Part shown: piece by piece, positions 55,194 to 63,427 of the stretch
How the letters are laid out: every line of letters begins with the position of its first letter
Numbering within the stretch: the stretch's first letter is position 1
DNA from: JACJWR01 sp963752505
GTDB lineage: Bacteria; Actinomycetota; Actinomycetes; S36-B12; UBA10799
Assembly: GCA_963752505.1 (NCBI GenBank)
Contig: CAVVYM010000001.1
Span: 1 to 64,000 of the forward strand
Reading direction: 5' to 3'
DNA length: 64,000 nucleotides
Program-made: the position numbers and the translations under genes
Notes under the pieces: model-generated
Told to the model about the DNA's origin: nothing
The model's input: the letters and a program-made list of their open reading frames with translations, nothing else
The model's database searches: none

Positions 55194-56054
55194 TCACACT
55201 CTCCACTCGTCGATTGCGGCCGGATTGGGGCTGATGTGCCAGATCTGCCCTTCGTCGATCGCGTTCACAACACCTTCGCTCTGGTAGTCGCGCAGCATGT
55301 CGACCAGGGTTTCGCGGGCACCGAACCGGGCGAACCAATCCACCTCGAGGTCGGCGGCCCAACCGCGGCAGTGGGCACTGGGCAGATGGGCGGCGAAACC
55401 CAACTCCTGCAGCCGGCACTGATCCTCCACCGAGCGAGTGATGCAGTTGACCCACAGCGGGGGAGCCTCGGGTCCGGCTCGGTGCGCGAATTCAATCGCC
55501 AGGGTGTTGAGCAGATGCACCATCTCCGGCCTGGCCAGCGACGTCGACGGGCCCGGGCTCCCGGGTGCCCAGTCGGGGAACCAACGCCTGATCGCATAGT
55601 TGCGCGCTCGTGGCACAAATCGATCGGAGGCCAGCGAGAAGCTGAACTTGATGCGGCCCTCGCGACGCCAACTGTGCATATCGATGAAGTCATCGGAGGC
55701 CTCGATCGACTCTTCGGTCGCCAGTTCGGAAACCCCGACCCACCAGGCCAGGTCTATCTGCTGAAGCAGCAAGATCGAGATGTGGTGGGCAAGTGAGGTC
55801 GCAGTGGATGCTGCGCTTGGCTCGAACGACCGCGCCATGCGAGCCACTCGTGCGGTCAACTCGACCGCGTCGACGCCCCCCACGGCCACCAAGTCGGCGG
55901 CCACCGGGGTGCGCAGCGCCTCGGCCACTGTGCGCGTCACCAGGTCGGCATCGTCGGTTCCGTAGCCGGCAAGATCGACGGCCAGTTCGGCCACCAAATC
56001 CCGATAGTCGTCCAGCAGCGTCGCCACCCGCGTCGCATGCTCAACCGTTGACAT
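55194..56054 (-). CDS. M15-like zinc peptidase-fold protein coupled to asnB
   Basis: A 286-residue protein starting at ATG 56054 (MSTVEHATRVATLLDDYRD). Residues about 1-170 are Ala-rich and predominantly helical. The C-terminal third has SAHCRGWAADLEVDW, whose spacing fits the M15 D-Ala-D-Ala peptidase signature SxHxxGxAxD (His228, Asp235), and EGQIWHISP near the end (His273), the second conserved His region of that family. No signal peptide or lipobox is seen, so a cytosolic or non-classically exported role is possible. No known domain covers the N-terminus. The functional link to asnB is inference from the coupled start. Confidence 0.7.
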   Translation of the reverse strand: MSTVEHATRVATLLDDYRDLVAELAVDLAGYGTDDADLVTRTVAEALRTPVAADLVAVGGVDAVELTARVARMARSFEPSAASTATSLAHHISILLLQQIDLAWWVGVSELATEESIEASDDFIDMHSWRREGRIKFSFSLASDRFVPRARNYAIRRWFPDWAPGSPGPSTSLARPEMVHLLNTLAIEFAHRAGPEAPPLWVNCITRSVEDQCRLQELGFAAHLPSAHCRGWAADLEVDWFARFGARETLVDMLRDYQSEGVVNAIDEGQIWHISPNPAAIDEWRV

Positions 56055-56184
56055 GTTTGGGAGACTAGTCACTGCACGGGCCAACAACCTGTAGGCGAGT
56101 GCAGGCGTTTCGCGACTGCGTGTCTCAGGACTCCCCCGCGGTCGCTGCTGCGTGCGCGTGCACCCCGGCAGGTACCCTGACGCC

Positions 56185-56910
56185 ATGGCCCGACGCAGTG
56201 ACTCCTCAGGCAAAGCCGCCAAGCCGGCGAAGACCGGCCGCATCGCACAGATCCGCCAGACCTACCAGATCGCCAAGCGCACCGACCCGAAACTGGGTTG
56301 GATCCTGCTCGGGCTGTTCTTCGGAACTCTGGCGGTGTTCGTCATCGCCGCGCTGCTGCTCAACTTGGGCACCCTGACGCGAATCCTCGTCATCGTGCTC
56401 GGGCTGTCGGTGGCGCTGCTCGTGACGAGTTTCATCTTCGGCCGTCGGGCGGAGCGATCCGCCTACGCCCAGATCGCGGACCAGCCGGGGGCGGCCGCTG
56501 CCGTGCTCGATTCGATGCGCGGCGCCTGGTTCACCACCCCTGCCGTCGCGGTCACGAAGAACGAGGACCTCGTACACATGGTGGTCGGTCGGCCCGGTGT
56601 CATTTTGGTGGGCGAAGGTGCCCCGTCGCGCATCCACAACCTGCTCACCACCCAGCACAAGAAGGTGGAGCGGTGGATCCCGGACACCCCGATTCACGAA
56701 ATGGTCGTCGGCGAAGGTGACGGCGAGGTGCCGCTTCCCAAACTGCAGAACCGGCTGAAGAAGCTGCCGCGGGTGATTCGCCCGGCCGAGGTCACCGAAG
56801 TGCGCCGGAAACTTGACGCGATGAACAAGTCGAACAACCCGCTGCCCATCCCCAAGGGGCCGATGCCCAAGAACGCCCGCATGCCGCGGCCGCCCAAGGG
56901 CATGCGCTGA
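56185..56910 (+). CDS. DUF4191 membrane protein
   Basis: A 241-residue protein starting at ATG 56185 (MARRSDSSGKAAKPAKTGRIAQIRQTYQIAKRTDPKLGWILLG). A basic N-terminus, two adjacent transmembrane helices (about residues 37-57 and 62-82) and a soluble domain with VHMVVGRPGVILVGEGAPSR follow. It matches DUF4191, found next to lipA and glnA in mycobacteria (Rv2219). Function unknown. Confidence 0.9.
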   Translation: MARRSDSSGKAAKPAKTGRIAQIRQTYQIAKRTDPKLGWILLGLFFGTLAVFVIAALLLNLGTLTRILVIVLGLSVALLVTSFIFGRRAERSAYAQIADQPGAAAAVLDSMRGAWFTTPAVAVTKNEDLVHMVVGRPGVILVGEGAPSRIHNLLTTQHKKVERWIPDTPIHEMVVGEGDGEVPLPKLQNRLKKLPRVIRPAEVTEVRRKLDAMNKSNNPLPIPKGPMPKNARMPRPPKGMR

Positions 56911-56914
56911 CTCG

Positions 56915-57379
56915 CTAGCGCACCCTCACAACGACCGATTTAGCCGCTTGGTCGTGCAACCCGCGCTGGTCGCGGTCCCAAACGACGGCGGGCACAACCA
57001 GGCAGAGCAACAGCGTCCGCAGGATCACCCGCGGGATGCTCACCGATCCACCCGTCACGGAGACGACGCGTAATCCCAGCAGCCGCTGGCCGAACGACGA
57101 TCCACCAAAGGCCAACAGGATCATTGTCATGAATGCGAAGACCCCCAACGTCTCCAGCGAGAGGTCCTGGCCGTCGCCGCCGAACACCAACCGGGCAACC
57201 AGCATGGACGCGAGCCAGTCAATGAGCAGGGCCAGCACCCGCCGCCCCATGGGGGCCACCGAACCGGGTCCGGTCTCGGGCAAGCCGAGGCGCTCACCCC
57301 GGTAGCCGAAGTCGTAGCCCTGGTCCTCAAGGGTCTGCCTCGGGCCTTGCAGCCAGGAAGCCACGTCGCGACGATCCAT
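56915..57379 (-). CDS. RDD domain membrane protein
   Basis: A 154-residue protein with the RDD family pattern: GRRVLALLIDWLASMLVARLVFG (Arg and Asp in the first membrane segment), GQRLLGLRVVSVTGGSVSIPRVILRTL, and QRGLHDQAAKSVVV at the C-terminus. Three membrane segments. In mycobacteria the equivalent gene lies beside DUF4191 and glnA1. Possibly a transporter; not established. Confidence 0.88.
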   Translation of the reverse strand: MDRRDVASWLQGPRQTLEDQGYDFGYRGERLGLPETGPGSVAPMGRRVLALLIDWLASMLVARLVFGGDGQDLSLETLGVFAFMTMILLAFGGSSFGQRLLGLRVVSVTGGSVSIPRVILRTLLLCLVVPAVVWDRDQRGLHDQAAKSVVVRVR

Positions 57380-57488
57380 GGGCCAAGGCTAACCCCCCGG
57401 CGCGGAGGCGGCAGCCGGGATGAGGGGCCCACGAGTCGCCAACCGCTCCGAGCCTCGCGCACGGTGCCTTTGCCCGGCGCCAACCCCC

Positions 57489-57526
57489 GTTACACAACCG
57501 CAACATTTGTGACACTGACAGGCAAC
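57489..57526 (+). promoter_or_regulatory. GlnR-type operator upstream of glnA
   Basis: The sequence reads GTTAC-6 nt-GCAAC-6 nt-GACAC-6 nt-GCAAC. That is the a1-b1-a2-b2 layout of GlnR boxes in streptomycetes and mycobacteria (GTnAC and GAAAC half-sites at 11-bp intervals). The GAAAC-type half-sites here are GCAAC. It lies 156 nt before the glnA ATG in the 302-bp gap after the RDD gene; the rest of the gap shows no gene. Confidence 0.7.
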
Positions 57527-57681
57527 GCCCCATTTCTAGCCTGACATACGTCAGGAGGGCTTCGTCAGCGGTTCAACAGCGCCCGTCTAGGGTGATTCCG
57601 AAGCCTCCACCCGCGTCGACATCGCGGGTACGACCAACAAGGCCCGCGCCGAATCGGCGCGGGAAACGACAAGGAGAGTGA

Positions 57682-59106
57682 ATGTTCACTACCCCCGATG
57701 AGGTTATGAGTTACGTCCGGGACAACGACGTCAAGTTCATTGACATCCGTTTCTGCGACCTTCCCGGCGTGATGCAGCACTTCAACGTCCCAGCCGATTC
57801 GGTGGATGAGGACTTCTTCACCACCGGTCAGATGTTCGACGGGTCTTCCATCCGTGGATTCCAGGCGATTCACGAGTCGGACATGAAGCTTGTGCCCGAC
57901 GTCGCGACGGCTTTCATCGACCCGTTCCGCACCGAGAAGACGCTCGTCATGAACTTCTCCATCCGAGACCCCTTCACCGACGAGCCCTACAGCCGCGACC
58001 CGCGCCAGATCGCTGCCAAGGCCGAGGCCTACCTCAAGTCGACAGGAATCGCAGACACCGCCTTTTTCGGCGCCGAAGCCGAGTTCTACGTTTTCGACGA
58101 CGTCCGCTTCGAGACCAAGTCCAACGCCGGCTACTACTTCCTCGACTCCATTGAAGGCAAATGGAACTCCGGCCGTGAGGAAGAAGGCGGCAACCTGGGC
58201 TACAAGACCGCCTACAAGGGCGGCTACTTCCCTGTGCCGCCCGTGGACCACTACGCCGACCTGCGCGACAAGATGACGCTGACGCTCGCCGAAGTTGGCC
58301 TGCAAGTTGAGCGCGCGCACCACGAGGTTGGCACCGGCGGCCAGGCCGAGATCAACTACAAGTTCAACTCGCTACTGCACGCCGCCGACCAGTTGATGCT
58401 GTTCAAGTACGTCATCAAGAACGTGGCCTGGCAGGCGGGCAAGTCCGCCACCTTCATGCCGAAGCCGCTCTTCGGTGACAACGGCTCGGGCATGCACTGC
58501 CACCAGTCACTCTGGAAGGGCAATGAGCCGCTGTTCTACGACGAGCGTGGCTACGCTGGCCTGTCCGACACCGCCCGCTGGTACATCGGAGGTCTGCTCA
58601 AGCACGCTCCGAGCCTGCTGGCCTTCACCAACCCGACGGTCAACTCCTACCACCGGCTCGTACCCGGCTTCGAGGCTCCCGTCAACCTGGTGTACTCGCA
58701 GCGCAACCGCTCGGCCTGCATCCGAATCCCGATCACCGGATCCAACCCGAAGGCCAAGCGCCTCGAGTTCCGCGTGCCGGACCCGTCGAGCAACCCCTAC
58801 CTGGCGTTCTCGGCGATGCTGATGGCGGGCCTGGACGGCATCAAGAACAAGATCGAGCCGGTCGACCCAGTCGACAAGGACCTCTACGAGTTGCCGCCCG
58901 AAGAGGCTGCCAACATCCCACAGGTGCCCGGCACCCTCTCGGATGTGCTCGACGCCCTTGAGGCCGACCACGAGTACCTGCTTGCAGGCAACGTGTTCAC
59001 CGAGGACCTCATCGAGACCTGGATCGACTACAAGCGTTCCAACGAGGTTGACCCGATGCGGTTGCGCCCGCACCCGCACGAGTTCGAGCTGTACTACGAC
59101 ATCTAG
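57682..59106 (+). CDS. glnA: Type I glutamine synthetase
   Basis: Makes glutamine from glutamate, ammonia and ATP in a dodecamer. Diagnostic blocks are MFDGSSIRGFQAIHESDM, AEAEFYVFDDVRF, NGSGMHCHQSLWK, and NRSACIRIPITGSNPKAKRLEFRVPDP. DKDLYELPPEE places the adenylylation Tyr at residue 402, so activity can be modified by GlnE. 474 residues. ATG 57682 has AAGGAGAG upstream. A GlnR-type box lies upstream and a strong terminator follows. Confidence 0.97.
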   Translation: MFTTPDEVMSYVRDNDVKFIDIRFCDLPGVMQHFNVPADSVDEDFFTTGQMFDGSSIRGFQAIHESDMKLVPDVATAFIDPFRTEKTLVMNFSIRDPFTDEPYSRDPRQIAAKAEAYLKSTGIADTAFFGAEAEFYVFDDVRFETKSNAGYYFLDSIEGKWNSGREEEGGNLGYKTAYKGGYFPVPPVDHYADLRDKMTLTLAEVGLQVERAHHEVGTGGQAEINYKFNSLLHAADQLMLFKYVIKNVAWQAGKSATFMPKPLFGDNGSGMHCHQSLWKGNEPLFYDERGYAGLSDTARWYIGGLLKHAPSLLAFTNPTVNSYHRLVPGFEAPVNLVYSQRNRSACIRIPITGSNPKAKRLEFRVPDPSSNPYLAFSAMLMAGLDGIKNKIEPVDPVDKDLYELPPEEAANIPQVPGTLSDVLDALEADHEYLLAGNVFTEDLIETWIDYKRSNEVDPMRLRPHPHEFELYYDI

Positions 59107-59115
59107 GTCGTCGAC

Positions 59116-59160
59116 AAAGCGGCCCCCGGCCTGGCGTGACGCCAGGCCGGGGGCCGCTTT
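59116..59160 (+). terminator. Perfect intrinsic terminator after glnA
   Basis: A 21-bp stem, flanked by AAA and TTT at its ends, with a TGA loop, ten bases after the glnA stop. The stem is almost pure GC apart from its ends. The T run is only three bases, common in GC-rich actinobacteria. Confidence 0.85.
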
Positions 59161-59596
59161 GCGTCAAGGGTGGCTCGTCGCTGAGTGGCCGTAGCAGCTC
59201 CGGCTCCGCGGATGAGCGTGTGCCGAGCGTGGCCCAGCACATCCTCCGTGCCTCGCCTGCCGAGGCACCTCCAACGCAGGTGCCAGTCACGATCCCCATG
59301 GTGCGCCGAGCCGCAACAGAAGCGACCCCATTCAGACACCTGCCTCGGCCTCCCGGGACGAGTTGCAGGGCATTGGGCTACTTATCGGCCGACAGCGGGC
59401 TCATAAGGTGTCCACAACCACGCAACTCATTGGCAGGGCCACCTCACAGTGCCGCAATGGGGCCACTTCTCCGACGAGTCACCATCGACCAACCCGTTAC
59501 GACACCGCCAGCCAAACTCTCCGCTCTCGACCGGCTCTCGGCACGCGTCCGGTATCCGGCGTAGCCTTGAGTCACTGTCCCACGAGAGGCTGCACC
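59161..59596. other. Intergenic stretch with no recognised gene
   Basis: Between the glnA terminator and the aldehyde dehydrogenase I see no convincing open frame, RNA gene or repeat; the longest frames are short and of no family. The frame of the next gene stays open back to 59363 but that part lacks ALDH homology. It presumably carries the promoter of the aldehyde dehydrogenase. Confidence 0.6.
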
Positions 59597-61039
59597 ATGA
59601 CCGAGACTCAGTCCACCACCTTCCTCGGCTACGGCATCCCCGATGACATTGACCACGTACCCCCCGGCGCGTTCGACGACGTCCAGGCCGAGCTGCGGGC
59701 CGGTCAGGATGCGGGTCTACTGCGCTCTACAGCAGCCCGCAAAGCAGCTCTGAAGTCCGTCCTCGCGATGCTCGACGAGCATGAGGAAGAGTTCATCGAG
59801 GCCCTGCGCTCCGATCTTCGCCGGCCGCGCATCGAATCGATGCTCGCGGACCTCGCCTCTGTCAAAGCTGAGGCCACGTTCGCCCTTCGGCATGTGCGCT
59901 CGTGGCAGCGGGGCTCATTCACCGTGCCACCCGTGGTCGCGCAGCCGAGTCTGGGCCGGGTGGTGCCCGAACCGCGCGGCGTCGTCCTCATCATCTCGCC
60001 CTGGAACTACCCGATCCAGCTGAGCGTCGCACCGCTGATCGGCGCCCTCGCCGCGGGCAACAGCGTCCTCCTCAAACCCAGCGAACTCGCACCTGCCTCC
60101 AGCGCACTGCTGGCACGGCTCATCCCGCAGTACCTGGATCCCCGGGTGGTGCAGGTCGTGGAGGGCGGGGTGAAGGTGTCCACCGAACTGCTCGCGATGA
60201 AGTGGGATCACATCTTCTTCACCGGGTCAACCCGCGTCGGTCGTGTGGTGATGCAGGCCGCAGCGCAGCACCTGACACCTGTCACGCTGGAACTCGGCGG
60301 GAAGAGCCCGGCAATCGTCGCTGCCGACGCTGACCTAGCAGTCGCCGCCCGGCGCATCCTCTGGGGCAAGTTCCTCAACGCTGGTCAGACCTGCATCGCT
60401 CCCGATTACGTCTTGGTGGCGGAGCCGGTGCGTGATGAGTTCGTCGCGCAACTGCGCAACGCCGCCGACGAGTTCTTCGCCGGCACGCCGGCCGATACAG
60501 CCGACTTTGGCCGCATCGTCAACCGCTCCCACTTCGACCGAATTGCCGAACTGATCGACACCGCTGGCGGCACCGTCGCGCTCGGTGGCCACCGCAACCC
60601 GGAATCGTGCGTCATCGAACCGACGGTCATTGTCGACCCCGACGTCGCGGCACCGATTCTGGATGAGGAAATCTTTGGACCGGTGCTGCCAGTGGTCACC
60701 ATCGACTCAGTTGACCAGGCGTGCGCGTATATCCGGGAACGACCCAAGCCCCTGGCCCTCTACCTGTTCACCGGCTCACGCGCCACCAAGAACTTCGTGC
60801 TGGCCAACACGTCCTCTGGTGGCGTGTGCGTCAACCATGTGATCCTGCACATCGGCGACCCACGGCTCCCGTTCGGCGGTGTGGGCGACTCAGGCATGGG
60901 CGCTTACCACGGCAAATCCGGCTTCGACGCCATGAGCCACCACAAGTCCGTGCTCTACAAGCCACAGCGACCCGACCTTCGCCTGATCTATCCGCCCTAC
61001 TCAAAGCGGACCGAGAAGTTGCTGCGACGTTTGGTGTAG
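59597..61039 (+). CDS. Aldehyde dehydrogenase (ALDH3-like)
   Basis: A 480-residue NAD(P)-dependent dehydrogenase. The cofactor region ISPWNYPIQLSVAP, the general-base Glu block TLELGGKSPAIVA and the catalytic Cys in NAGQTCIAPDYVLV are intact, as is EEIFGPVLPVVT. The short N-terminus and FGGVGDSGMGAYHGKSGFDAMSH are ALDH3/fatty aldehyde-type. Start ATG 59597 (MTETQSTTFLGYG) follows CGAGAGGC. Physiological aldehyde unknown. Confidence 0.92.
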   Translation: MTETQSTTFLGYGIPDDIDHVPPGAFDDVQAELRAGQDAGLLRSTAARKAALKSVLAMLDEHEEEFIEALRSDLRRPRIESMLADLASVKAEATFALRHVRSWQRGSFTVPPVVAQPSLGRVVPEPRGVVLIISPWNYPIQLSVAPLIGALAAGNSVLLKPSELAPASSALLARLIPQYLDPRVVQVVEGGVKVSTELLAMKWDHIFFTGSTRVGRVVMQAAAQHLTPVTLELGGKSPAIVAADADLAVAARRILWGKFLNAGQTCIAPDYVLVAEPVRDEFVAQLRNAADEFFAGTPADTADFGRIVNRSHFDRIAELIDTAGGTVALGGHRNPESCVIEPTVIVDPDVAAPILDEEIFGPVLPVVTIDSVDQACAYIRERPKPLALYLFTGSRATKNFVLANTSSGGVCVNHVILHIGDPRLPFGGVGDSGMGAYHGKSGFDAMSHHKSVLYKPQRPDLRLIYPPYSKRTEKLLRRLV

Positions 61040-61099
61040 CCACGACGGGTGTGACGACACAGACTCGCCCGAGGGCGTTCTGCTCGCTTTCTCGACGCC

Positions 61100-61564
61100 T
61101 CACTGCATCAGCCCGGCTGCGAGGGTCGCCCCCAGATCCCAGCAGCGCTGAAGGTCGTCGGCCTTCGGTTCGCCGCGCACTTCCACCGGAGCGGCTCGAC
61201 GCTGCCAGCCCATCCCCTGCGCCACCGACTCAACCGACCGGATAGCCCCATCGAGCCCAGAGTTGCCGTGCGCAAAAAGGCCGTAGCCCGCGCCATCCGT
61301 CGCACTACGGCAGGGGTAGTAGACCTGGTCGAAGAAGTGCTTGAGCGCGCCGGACATGTAGCCGATGTTTGCTGGTGTGCCGAGCAGAAAGCCCTGCGCC
61401 GCCAACACATCGACAGCCGAGGCGGTCAGCGCCGGACGCACCACCACCGAGACACCAGCGATGCCGTCGGCCCGAGTGCCTGCCAGCACCTGCTCAAGCA
61501 TCGCCTCGCACGCGGGCGACACGGTGTGGTGCACCACCAACAGCGTCGGCTCGGGTTCCGTCAT
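61100..61564 (-). CDS. Flavodoxin-like protein
   Basis: A 154-residue protein with the phosphate-binding flavodoxin-type start LLVVHHTVSPACEAMLEQVL and the region GFLLGTPANIGYMSGALKHFFDQVY, the typical FMN-contacting loop of NADPH-dependent FMN reductases and WrbA-like proteins. No iron-sulfur motif. It is convergent with the aldehyde dehydrogenase and divergent from the thioredoxin gene. Partner unknown. Confidence 0.82.
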   Translation of the reverse strand: MTEPEPTLLVVHHTVSPACEAMLEQVLAGTRADGIAGVSVVVRPALTASAVDVLAAQGFLLGTPANIGYMSGALKHFFDQVYYPCRSATDGAGYGLFAHGNSGLDGAIRSVESVAQGMGWQRRAAPVEVRGEPKADDLQRCWDLGATLAAGLMQ

Positions 61565-61734
61565 AGGCCGACGCTAGCGCGCCTGGCCGACTCCGTGGCA
61601 CCCCTCGTGAAACTCGCGCCCGCTACTGAGGTGTATCGCTCTTCCATAGCCCCATGAACCTCAGTTTCAGGCGCACGTTGGCAACGAACGCCGTTCCCCT
61701 TGCCAAGCCGCGGCGTGATCGGCACGGTGGAACC

Positions 61735-62166
61735 ATGACAAATCCAGGTATTGCTGTGTGCCCGGCGTGTGGTGCCAAGAATCGAGTACCGGTGTCGGCC
61801 GGCGGCCGCCCCCGCTGCGCGAAATGCCAATCCGACCTCCCGTGGATCGTGTCGGCCGACGACTCCGACTTCCAGCAGGCCGTGGATGCCCCAGGCATCG
61901 TGCTCGTGGATCTGTGGGCACCGTGGTGCGGACCTTGCCGAATGGTGGCTCCCGTGCTTGAGTCGCTGGCAACGCGCTATGCCGGCAAACTCAAGGTAGT
62001 CAAGGTCAACGTCGACAACTGCCCCGTCACGGCTGCCCAATATGACGCGCGCAGCATCCCCACCCTGCTGGTGATGCGCAAGGGCGAAGTGGTGGACCGT
62101 GTGGTGGGTGCCCAACCCGAGCCAGCGCTGGCGCGCACGATCGACGCGGCTTTGGCTGCTTCGTAG
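61735..62166 (+). CDS. Zinc-ribbon thioredoxin (Trx2/TrxC type)
   Basis: A 143-residue protein whose first 35 residues carry two CxxC pairs (CPACGAKNR ... PRCAKCQSD), the zinc finger of thioredoxin 2. The classical thioredoxin domain has active site WAPWCGPCRMVAP and cis-Pro in IPTLLVMRKG. Start ATG 61735 (MTNPGIAVCPACG). E. coli TrxC is oxidative-stress induced; the same is only possible here. Confidence 0.93.
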   Translation: MTNPGIAVCPACGAKNRVPVSAGGRPRCAKCQSDLPWIVSADDSDFQQAVDAPGIVLVDLWAPWCGPCRMVAPVLESLATRYAGKLKVVKVNVDNCPVTAAQYDARSIPTLLVMRKGEVVDRVVGAQPEPALARTIDAALAAS

Positions 62167-62385
62167 CCGAGGCCGACGTGCCGTCCAACGGCTGCAGCGC
62201 CGCGGTGCGCGGCCACCGCAGTCGACGCGGTGGTTCATACCGCAAACTCGCGCCCGCCACCCGGCGGCGGATTCGGGTGGGACTGCCTCGGGCAGCATCC
62301 TGCCGGAGCATCGCACCGACCTGCGCCACCCAGCTAGCGTGGCGGATTCATTAGGGTGAGGGCAACCGATCTCGATGGAGCCGCC

Positions 62386-63426
62386 ATGTCCGCAAGCGCA
62401 CGACTACTGACCGGCAGTTCGTTGCTCGTTGGGCTCGTCGCGCTTTCAGGGGTACAAGCACCGGCGGCGCAAGCGGATCCGATCGAAGACGCTCGCGCCC
62501 GGATAGCCGAACTGGAGCAGCGCAGTGCGGCAGCCGCCAGTCAGACTGCCCGCTCGGGCCAGGCTCTGGCCGCGTCTCGGGAACGCCTGGCACTGTTCAG
62601 CCGTCATGTGGAACGGACCCGCGCCGAACTCGCCGATGAACAGCGTGAGCTCGCGCAATTGGCCCGAGAGATCTACGTCAACGGTGGCGTCAGCGACGTC
62701 GTCGCGAACTTCACGCTCGATGATCCAGACGAATTCATCGCCCAACTCGACCTCATCGTGGCCGCCGGCACCCACCAGAACACGATCGTGGTGCGTGCCC
62801 GAGAACGGGCACTGTCGATGAAGGCCGCGCAGCTTGCCACCGAGCGTGAGAATGCCCGGCTGGCTGCGGCCGACGCAGCCTTCGCCAGCGACCAGCGCGC
62901 AGCGGACGCGGCGCTGGCCTCCGTACGCCGCGAACTGGCGGATTTGGAGGCCGAACAGGCCCGCATCCAGGCCGCTGAGGAGGTCCGGGCCGCGGTCGCC
63001 GCGGCAATCGCGGAAGCTGAGGCCATCGCCGAGCAGTGGCGCCGGATAGCAGCAAACGCAGACGAAACCAGCGCCCAGGCAACACAGGCCCTGGCGGCCG
63101 CCCCCACCTTCCCCTCGGCTGTGGGCGGATCACCCGCACCCCCCTCCGCGGCAGCCGCGGAGGACCTCAGCCGCTACGGTGACTCCGCCGCCTGGGCGGC
63201 CTCAGCCAAGTCGCAGTCAGTCATCATGTGCGAATCCAGTGGCAACTACCAGATCAACACCGGCAACGGGTACTACGGCGCCTGGCAGTTCGACTACCCT
63301 TCGTGGCACTACAACGGCGGCGGGTTGTTCGCGGAGTACCCCCATCAGGCGACGAAGGCCCAACAGGACTACGTGGCCTGGACCTACTGGCTCAAAGCGG
63401 GCTGGCGACCCTGGGAGTGTGGCTGA
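62386..63426 (+). CDS. Secreted coiled-coil protein with Rpf/transglycosylase-like C-terminal domain
   Basis: A 346-residue protein with a signal peptide (about residues 1-30, LLTGSSLLVGLVALSGVQAPAAQA). A long Ala/Glu/Arg-rich coiled coil runs over about 35-235 (containing ELEQRSAAAASQ and RRELADLEAEQARIQAAEEV). A C-terminal domain of about 75 residues follows: MCESSGNYQINTGNGYYGAWQFDYPSW ... YVAWTYWLKAGWRPWECG, matching resuscitation-promoting factor-like transglycosylases, with the catalytic Glu in CESSGN. Coiled-coil plus hydrolase is the layout of cell-wall hydrolases. ATG 62386 has GGAG upstream. Confidence 0.85.
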   Translation: MSASARLLTGSSLLVGLVALSGVQAPAAQADPIEDARARIAELEQRSAAAASQTARSGQALAASRERLALFSRHVERTRAELADEQRELAQLAREIYVNGGVSDVVANFTLDDPDEFIAQLDLIVAAGTHQNTIVVRARERALSMKAAQLATERENARLAAADAAFASDQRAADAALASVRRELADLEAEQARIQAAEEVRAAVAAAIAEAEAIAEQWRRIAANADETSAQATQALAAAPTFPSAVGGSPAPPSAAAAEDLSRYGDSAAWAASAKSQSVIMCESSGNYQINTGNGYYGAWQFDYPSWHYNGGGLFAEYPHQATKAQQDYVAWTYWLKAGWRPWECG

Positions 63427-63427
63427 G

